A DNA stretch of 64,000 nt, taken from assembly GCA_000310025.1 (NCBI GenBank), contig FN649726.1:2278546-2342545 (forward strand), in the 5' to 3' direction. The stretch's first letter is position 1. Each line of letters starts with the position of its first letter. Shown here in pieces: positions 55,262 to 64,000 of this stretch. The DNA comes from Ectocarpus siliculosus. Lineage: Eukaryota; Sar; Phaeophyceae; Ectocarpales; Ectocarpaceae. The position numbers and the translations under genes were made by a program. The notes under the pieces are model-generated. The model was given only the letters and a program-made list of their open reading frames with translations, had not been told where the DNA came from and did no database searches.

Positions 55262-58200
55262 TCAAACTCTCAAGTAATGATGGAATAGGTGCAGGTACGG
55301 GAACCCTCCGACGTGTAAATCGCATGCCTCGCGGGGGATGTATGGCTCCGGAAGCAGAAATAGCTCCGGCGCCTGCAAGGTTTTGAATAACAAAAGAAGC
55401 AAGCAGGCAAAAGAAACGTCAGAATCCCGATGAGTGAATGAACATGCGGGGGCATCCAAACACCACCACAATGAGGTAGAACCTAGCGGCAGGACCGCTG
55501 GCTGAAAGTCTTGAAAGTTCAAAACATGTGTAATTCGGGACAATGCACACGTAAGTACCTGTGGGGCTATGTTGAGATCCATGAAGTCGTAGGTCACCAG
55601 AGGCACTGCTGTAGTATCCTCGCGCACAGTCTCTTCTGTTAGCCGCCTAGGAGCTACGATGGGCACGCGCGGGTATGTGAATGAGCTGTAGCAACCCCAC
55701 CTACACATCATGTTCAGCGAAGATGGATGACCTACATGTAGTATCCTGAACTTCCACACGAATTTATTAATACGTGTATCTTGTGTTTCCACCTTGCATC
55801 GTTCGTATGTGAACCAACCCATGAGAGAAGTTTCATATTCACCTTGTGTGGCGCTGTCGATGTAAATGTGCACCCGTGACACCCCATCGTCCTGAACCCA
55901 GTGTTCGCACATTAACCCTTCCAGCACCTGCATATCCTGAAGCAACATATGCATGCACGTTTTCGCAGCCATGGGTCTGAAATGAGGTTTTGGGTGTCAC
56001 AGACAAAATGCCCCCAGGATGCCCCCAGGATGCGTTCGTCCACGAAAAAAACGGCACGGAGTCAGCGTCAAATCGCTTAACACAAATCCTGCCAAATGTC
56101 GATTCTAGAGGATTATTTCTTGACTCCAGCCGTACAATCGGCATTGGGACTTATCATTCGCAATGGACACCACACGAACGACCGACGAAAGCACTGCAAC
56201 TTAAACAAAAACGAGTAAATATGTTGAACAGAAAATTTGTGCAACTGGCGCATTAGCTGCGAGTCCGTGCATTCTGCCCCCCTCTCCAACCTTCGATGAT
56301 GGAAATGTACTCATTGATCCCGCACGCCAAACTAACCAGATTTTCGTTCACGTTCCATGGGTCGATTCTACACGCAAGCTCCATCTCTCGGAAACGTCGT
56401 TTCCTGCGTGCAATCCACACGTCGTAGTATAGGTCTTTGGAATACGGATCGAAAATGACGGTAAAAGGTAAAAGACATTCCGGTGAGTGAGACAGACAGA
56501 GGAACACACCCAAAGAGAGAGAGGGCTGACTAATAGTCTCGTGCATGCCGTAGTCGTTTGACCATTGACCTCGCATCCCTGCAAAGCCGGGACGGAGCAC
56601 GCCGGGTTCTCACCGGACCAGGCTCTCACATCACGAAGCGCCGTGAGGTATTCGGCGAGTCGCATGGAGGGTGCGCTGCATCCTGCTAAGGGTGTTCGGC
56701 ATCTTGTGCTTACTTCCTTGCAACGGATGGCAGCTGCGAATGACTCACTTTATTTTCTGGCGCTTCCACTTCCAGAGACAGTAGTAAGCACTGTGTAACT
56801 GCCTCAAGGGTGAACATAACGTGGTGTGATCATCAGGGGGGTGTACTCATAGTCGTGCATGCCGTAGTCGTTAGACCATTGACCTCGCATCCCTACAAAG
56901 CCGGGACGGAGCACGCCGGGTTCTCACCGGACCAGGCTCTCACATCACCAAGCACGAAGCGCCGTGAGGTATTTGGCGAGTCGCATGAAGGGTGAGCTGC
57001 ATCCTGCTAAGGGTCTTCGGCATCTTGTGCTTACTTCCTTTGCGTACGGATGACAGCTGCGTATGACTTAATTTATTTTCTGGTGCTTTCACTTCCAGAG
57101 ACAGTTGTAAGCACTGTGTAACTGCCTCGAGGATGCTTGACCATTTTAACACAACGTGGTGCGATCATCCCCCTTGTGCGGAGTGAGGGCTCTCCACCCC
57201 GCACAACATGATCTACTCGACCACCATTCATGGTTACCGCAAAAAAAAAAAACAGAGGTAAAGAAAAAAAAAAGCGGTAACCTGGTTGCCGACTTCACGA
57301 AGTGAATTGGCTTGTTTTACAACGTCGTTGCCAAGCGACGAAAACCCAATCCCGATGGCAAACACCGAGGGGGCGGCTTGTTTTACAACGTCGTTGCCAA
57401 GCGACGAAAACCCAACCCCGATGACAAACACCGGGGGGGGCGCGTAGTACTGATTGTGGAGTACAGTATGTGCGGTACATTTGAAATACCCTCACCTTGA
57501 ACGATGCAGTTCGAGGGAGCTCAGGCGTTGGCATTTCTTCTCCTGATATCGACATGGCGGAAGAATCAGACGACCAGAGCATCCGTGGCAAAGTGGTGGT
57601 AAGCACACGGCATGTATTGCGGAGAAAATTACAAGTGTTCCTTCCGCAGCCGTCACACTTACTGTGTGAAAAAGTTAACCCTCTATTGATAGCATTATTT
57701 GTTTTGAAACAATATGCACGTTGTTGGCGTTGGTTGCAATACCTTTCGCGGACCGTACCCATGCTCGTTTCTGTGTGAAACGTTTTTCAGATACACGCCG
57801 CGTGGTGTGTTGGCGGCAAACATTTAGGTAAGACAAGGTTGTTTGCAGAAACGAAAACAACCGAGCGAACGTGTAATATCGTGCGACTTCGGCCAACGAT
57901 TAAACAGAGCCTTCAGCTTCGAGTTGGTGGCAAGATGTCATCTATGGAGGAAACAGAGGTGCAAGCATCGCAATTGCTCGGCGCCGAATCTGTGCCGAGC
58001 TCTGCGCCGAGCTGTTCGGAGACAAATTATTGTAAAAGTAAGTGTCTTTGCCTACTACGTATGCACGGAAAACAAACGTCACGTTCGGCTGGCTTTGGAT
58101 CGCTTCCGTGGCCTTCTGACCCCTCTGTGGCTTGTGCAGCTTCTTCTCGCAGGCTAGACATGATACTGCACACACAAACAAATCTGCAGAGGGAACGCAC

Positions 58201-59444
58201 GAAGAAAGAAAGCAGCATCATGACGCTTCTGCTTGCTGGTGCTTATATCTGCGTCCCTCGCATCCATCACCAACAAGAAGTACTCACAAGAGTCGTGGGT
58301 GCAATCTACATCCCAGGTAGTACATATATTTACCTATTTTTACCACCCGCAGAGTTTGTTGTTGCTGTTGTGCAAGGGCGCCCGAAAAAAAGTTATCCGA
58401 CACGTACGTACAAGTACCCATTTCCTTATTTGGAAGGTTTTCGGGGGGGGGCAGGGCAACGGTAGTCTAATTCCTATAATAAAGCAAAGGGGTCCCGCGA
58501 TGGGGAACCCATTTTAATCTTTCTTTGGGTACCCTACGCGCGAGCTAGGATCCTCTCTTCTTGCGAACACCGGACCCATGATCACACAAATCAGGTACGT
58601 ACGTAACACATCAAGAGCGTATATCTAACTATTTAGTGGAACACGATGTGTCCCCCATATATATATGCAGCTTGCGTGAAGTGGGCTCTTAAGCCCCATG
58701 AGAAGCTAGGTGTGCGGGATTACTCTTTTCGGGCACCCTTGTTTGTTTGCAGGTGTATTTACTACCACTCGTTTCTCTCTTTCATGTGGGCTGGAACCCA
58801 CTGTCCCCGCGGGACCTGTTGCTGCAGAGTATTTTGTTATTATGTCCAACCAGATGATGACGAGAGTTATTATTATCGCATTAACTGGCGTCCGAGTAAC
58901 ACACCGAGGTATCATCATCTCTTCCCTGTTGCTCAAAGCTCTCTCATCCGTCCATTTGTCTCGAGGAAGGAAAAAAAATTACCACTGTATATTCTACACG
59001 CGCGTGCTCGTGTTGTCCTTTGCTTCGCAGCGACTCTGCTGCTGTGCTGCCCGCAGCTTTTCCGCAACCGAACCAAACCATCTAGAAGTGGTCTAGACAT
59101 CAAATAAATTTAGACCAGTCTACAGAGCACCGTGACAAGACTACGTACAAAAATCACCAGCCGTAAGGCATGGCACATTTTTTGCTCACCTAGGTAGCTT
59201 CTTCTGCAAGCCGGATACTCTCCATCGCGAATCATGTATTCCCTCTTCGACCCATACAAACGAAGGAATGTTTTCCCGGCATTGAGGCCTTTGGTCACCA
59301 CAACCTTCGCCCGCCCAGCTGCTCTGTCATAAGCAACGTCCATCTCGCGTATCCAAGGAGGATACCCCTTAGCCCGATCTACCATGTGCGATGTGACTTG
59401 CACGCGCGCGCTGAAGTGCTGCGGGAAGTGCGATATAATAAGCC
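55262..59444 (-). CDS. Unidentified protein, possibly ependymin-like; partial exon set
   Basis: Four exons recognised: 59444-59190 (FPQHF, SHMVDR, YPPWIREMDVAYDR, NAGKTFLRLYGSKREYM, CRRSYLG), one ending 55843 (VLEGLMCEHWVQDDGVSRVH), 55653-55559 (RRLTEETV, PLVTYDFMDL) and 55372-55262 (LPEPYIPREACDLHVGGFPY, ending HHYLRV). The last three join in phase. The join from the first exon to the second is out of phase, so at least one exon and the start are missing. Paired Cys and a beta-rich pattern with YDR near the N-terminal end recall ependymin-related secreted proteins. That is a weak resemblance and not a firm assignment. An open frame at 56253-56460 (YYDVWIARRKRRFREMEL) could be a further exon or chance. 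The tandem repeats at 56530-57169 lie inside the intron. Confidence 0.5.
56530..57169 (+). repeat. Tandem duplication, two units of ~306-326 bp
   Basis: Unit 1 56530-56835, unit 2 56844-57169, offset 314 bp. Shared blocks in order include CGTGCATGCCGTAGTCGTT, ACGGAGCACGCCGGGTTCTC, CATCCTGCTAAGGGT and AGCACTGTGTAACTGCCTC. Differences are scattered substitutions and a few short indels. There is no long open frame common to both units. A 67 bp fragment occurs at 50919. Confidence 0.9.
57309..57440 (+). repeat. Tandem duplication, two 66 bp units
   Basis: GGCTTGTTTTACAACGTCG, then TTGCCAAGCGACGAAAACCC and CAAACACCG occur at 57309 and again at 57375 with two or three substitutions. Each unit has an internal CGTCG...CGACG dyad. 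Confidence 0.9.
57554..58037 (+). CDS. Tentative 5' part of a small gene
   Basis: Three short exons join in phase: 57554-57598 (MAEESDDQSIRGKVV), 57791-57827 (IHAAWCVGGKHL) and 57849-58037 (ETKTTERTCNIVRLRP, GGKMSSMEETEVQ, ending NYCK). Donors GTAAGC, GTAAGA and GTAAGTG and the acceptors TTTTTCAG and TTTGCAG are all good. The product is not recognised and the 3' exons are not identified. The splice sites favour a real transcript, but it lies opposite the intron of the minus-strand gene and coding content is modest, so it could be non-coding. Confidence 0.35.
58038..59189. other. Stretch without a supported gene
   Basis: It would contain remaining exons of the tentative plus-strand gene or the missing exon of the minus-strand gene, but no candidate convinced me. 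Confidence 0.4.
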
Positions 59445-60135
59445 CTGCGTCCATCAACAGACGATGCGGCGGGTGAGAATCTTTGCGGCCTCATGTGTTT
59501 CGGGATCCGGGTCTGTCATTCGGTGCACGGTGACGACACTTACCAGCCGCGTCGCTGTACCACCCCCGAGACGTCAGACCAACAATATATCCAAGTGCTT
59601 GTATCCATCGCATTTTTGTTTTGCAGGCCAGTTTGCAGAATGTACACGCAGGGGCGCCACAAAAGTAGCCATCAGCAGACCACCAGCAGTGGGGATGATC
59701 GCAGGGTTTCGTGGTGGACACGGTGGCGTATTTCTCATCCCGTAGAAAAGCCGAAACGGCCGCAGGACCCCACGTACCGACATACCGACGTACCGACGTT
59801 GACGAGAGCGCGAACACAAGAACTCATGCGACCACGATATAGTGGCACATACCATACCGGGAAGTACGCCAATCGATTTCCGCTCTCCCTTCTACCAGAG
59901 CGGCGAGAGGTTATTGGCAACGAGGCACACCAATCGACCGCTACTCTCCCTTCTACCAGGAGAGCGGCGAGGCTACTACTACTGTAATCGCAACGATACT
60001 GTTAATTGGCAGACGTGGACACGGGAGGGGGTCTCCATCATCAGCCCGTGCCAGGAAAGTTGACAACGATAACCTGTTAATTGGACACGGGAGTGGGATC
60101 TCCATCATCAGCCCGTGCCTGGAACGTTGTCCAAA
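59445..60135. promoter_or_regulatory. Upstream region of LRR gene with two short direct duplications
   Basis: Two local duplications are visible. CTCCCTTCTACCAG and AGAGCGGCGAG occur at ~59884 and again at ~59945. GTTAATTGG, ACACGGGAG and CTCCATCATCAGCCCGTGCC occur at 60001-60062 and again at 60075-60130, the second copy ending six bases before the start codon. These probably lie in the promoter or 5' leader of the next gene. Confidence 0.7.
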
Positions 60136-62295
60136 ATGAGCGACAACGACGCGTTTATGGAAGATTATGGGGACTCATTGAACGACGCGGGCGATCCTTA
60201 CGAAACAAAAACCACCCGAAACGCAGCAGAGGCGCTGGACGCGTCCCTGCAAGCACCCAATGCAAACGACTTCTCGAATGCTCGCCTTATCGAGGAGGTG
60301 AGGACGAATGACTTCAGTTACCGTAGCAGGACAACGCTGTGCAGGTACCACGACCGTGGTTTGCGGCTACAGCAGTAGCGGAACTGCAACACGTAGTCTA
60401 CAAATAATTGCTCCGATCACGCATGACAAGCAAAAATTACACTCTGATGTAGTCACTTTTAGGTCTAACCGATGTTGAACCTAGAGTTCCTCACATGGAA
60501 TGTGTCACAAACCGTGGCCAACCCAACCGTAACCCTCACCCACGGCCATCGCACGGCCAAGCAGCCGCGAACTGGGCGAGCACGCGGCTGCGCCGCTTTC
60601 TCGGAGCGCGGGGAGAGGGCGCTGGAGAGGAACGGACCGTTAGAACCAACGCCAAACAAAGCCCGACCAACCATAAGGCGTTTGTCCTAAAGAGACATGT
60701 AGCAATGTGTTAACACTACTAACATCACGTAAAGGTCAAGTGTTTTCAACCGCCACTGAACACTACAACGGGCTCGTAATTTACTGTATTGTTTGTGTGC
60801 CCACATGGTGCATGCATTCCCTACAACAGCTAGAGAACAGGAACTCGCGAGTAAGTGGATTTCGAGATCAAGATGTGGTCACTCTTCAAAAAATCCTGGA
60901 CGCAGAATTCGAGCTGGAAAAGGAAAGCATTATCAAACACCAGCGAGAGAAGAGAGAACAAGCCGCCAAGCAAGCTGGTCTGCAACGGAAGCGAATGATG
61001 CTAGAGAGGCAGCTACGAGAAGAGATATCTGAGATTGGAAAAGACCAAAGAATTGAGTTTTGGCTGAACCTGGTGAGTTTCGTGTTCGCACATGAGATTT
61101 ACTTGTAGCAACGCCGTGTCAAGGTCATTTGAACGTTTTGGCTGGAAAGCGGTTCGTTTGGAGGATGAAAACTTTGCCGGCGTCGCGCCCTGCCGTATCA
61201 GTTTTACGCGCAACTCTTAGTCAGCTTTCACCCCCCTCCCTGCCTAACACGTGCTCAGGTAAAACAAAACGCCACGCCACCTACAGCTCGGATAGACGTC
61301 AACTCCGTCACTGCTCGAGCTCTTGCCAAGTCGATGTGGACCAACACTTCACTTACCAGCCTGGACTTATCGCGCAACGGCATTGACGACGCGGCCGGTA
61401 CATACGTTGCACGTTTGCTCAAGCGCAACACAGCCTTGGTGAACGTTGCGCTGGGGTCCAACCAGCTCGGAGTATTTGCATGCCGCGCTTTCGGCGAATC
61501 GCTCTGCTCAAACTCCACCCTCAAGTGTTTGAGCCTTGAGTCGAACTCCTTGACTAGCGATGGGGCAAACATGTCGGGGATACAAGCGCTTACGGACATG
61601 TTCAGCAAAAATAGCACCCTCACATCCGTCAATTTGTGGAGGTGTGCGCTTGGGGCAGAAGCGGGGGTGGCACTCTCTCGGGGCATGGAATCAAATCACA
61701 CCATCACCTTCCTCGAGGTTGGGTTGAATGGTCTGGCGATGGCCGACCAGCACAAGGTGAAAACAGCATTGGAAAACAACTTCAAAAGATTTGAAGAATG
61801 CCAAGCAGTACGCCGACAAGAGCTGAGTATCGCGGATAAAATATTAGCAGAGGAGAAAGCCATGCAAGAGCAGCTGAGGGCTGAAAGGCAACTCCGCGAA
61901 TGGCTTGAGGATCAAAAACAGCTGCGAGCCGAGGAACGTCGAAAGGCGGAAGAGAAAGGGTAAGCACTCACTACGATGCACATATCCGCATGTGGGATTC
62001 CATGAATAGCCATTCGATAGCGAAACGTGTCTGTTCCCTTTCATGTCTTCGTAACTATCAGACCAAGACGTTATGGACCCAGTCCCCTGAATATGCAAGC
62101 GAGACTTGAGCATCCATGCATTGTTCCACCATTCCAACGAGACAAACCAACCGCACACATCAATCATTCACATTCAGGTTTGCCCAGCAAGCCGCAATGG
62201 AGGCAGAGGCGGCTCGGCTCCTTCAAGAAAAGCTGGAAGCAGAGAAGAAGGCCGAGGCTGCCAAATCTTCGAAAAAGAAGAAGGGAAAAAAATAG
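60136..62295 (+). CDS. Leucine-rich-repeat coiled-coil protein
   Basis: Four exons close in phase to 407 residues: 60136-60297, 60830-61072, 61259-61959, 62178-62295. The N-terminus is acidic (MSDNDAFMEDYGDSL). A charged coiled coil spans ~65-130 (ILDAEFELEKESI, REKREQAAKQ). Then come about five ribonuclease-inhibitor-type LRRs (~155-300) with SLTSLDLSRNGI, ALVNVALGSNQLG, LKCLSLESNSLT, LTSVNLWRCALG and TFLEVGLNGL. A long C-terminal coiled coil rich in Glu, Lys and Arg ends in KKKKGKK. No membrane segment or signal peptide. The architecture resembles axonemal or basal-body LRR proteins of flagellated eukaryotes (inference only). The 3' end converges with dihydrolipoamide dehydrogenase, 174 bp away. 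Confidence 0.88.
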
Positions 62296-62469
62296 TGCCC
62301 CACAGCCGGTAGCATAAGGCACGCGTCCTAAAATTCACCCGCTGAACGAATGATACCGCCCCGTCTCAACCTTCGCCCTGAATCCTACACAGCAAACGAC
62401 ACCCAACACCAGCACTTAAAAAATCAAGCACGTCCCTTGGGCGAACAAACAAAAGGGTGCAGACGAAAA

Positions 62470-64000
<1,531 letters not shown>

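Noticed and set aside
57314-57400. GTTTTACAACGTCGT with AAAACCC nearby, as in lacZ cloning vectors.
   Set aside because: Only 15 bases match. The sequence around it is duplicated with natural substitutions and has no other vector sequence.

Overview
The window is nuclear DNA of a multicellular photosynthetic stramenopile, most likely a brown alga of the Ectocarpus type. The evidence is intron-rich genes (a 14-exon gene, introns mostly 0.1-2.5 kb, GT-AG borders), plastid precursors with a signal peptide followed by a cleavage motif containing Phe (SSEAF, ASAF, SNGF), and protein families matching oomycete/heterokont relatives. There is no operon logic. Genes lie on both strands as divergent or convergent pairs. 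I rebuilt exons by joining open frames at splice sites and checking phase and family alignment. Seven models close as complete, in-phase reading frames.

Layout. 1-2867 (-): plastid FtsH protease, cut by the window edge. 4693-11115 (-): short-chain dehydrogenase whose two exons flank a 5.65 kb intron holding a MITE and a 2.2 kb foldback-like element. 11733-13715 (+) and 15716-17659 (-): two intronless NADPH-cytochrome P450 reductase genes, tail to tail, whose last 1180 bp form an apparently perfect inverted repeat. 18060-26686 (+): Timeless/Tof1 replication-fork protection protein. 28031-28721 (-): cpn10 co-chaperonin. 29802-35390 (-): DIS3L2-type 3'-5' exoribonuclease. 35896-41377 (+): acidic, RGG-rich nuclear protein with a KOW-like region and a Cys cluster. 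42509-45419 (-): plastid 2Fe-2S ferredoxin-like protein, divergent from 45718-49047 (+): plastid ATP synthase gamma. 49648-52530 (-): a six-exon gene with two C2HC zinc fingers (ZC2HC1 type), none of whose exons is long. 53567-54604: two terminal exons either side of an assembly gap bounded by poly-C. 55262-59444 (-): exons of an unidentified, perhaps ependymin-like, protein. 57554-58037 (+): tentative small gene. 60136-62295 (+): leucine-rich-repeat coiled-coil protein. 62470-64000 (-): dihydrolipoamide dehydrogenase, C-terminal half.

Functionally these are housekeeping genes: thylakoid maintenance (FtsH, ATP synthase gamma, 2Fe-2S protein), mitochondrial metabolism and folding (dihydrolipoamide dehydrogenase, cpn10), electron supply to P450s, replication-fork stability, RNA decay, and possibly cilia (LRR coiled-coil, ZC2HC1). 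The less ordinary content is in non-coding DNA and gene structure: the inverted reductase pair with gene-conversion signatures, the foldback-like element built of ~220 bp subrepeats, a MITE family with TA target duplications, tRNA-like short repeats, promoter duplications and some unusual splice structures. I see no CRISPR array, prokaryote-type defence system, rRNA gene or virus.
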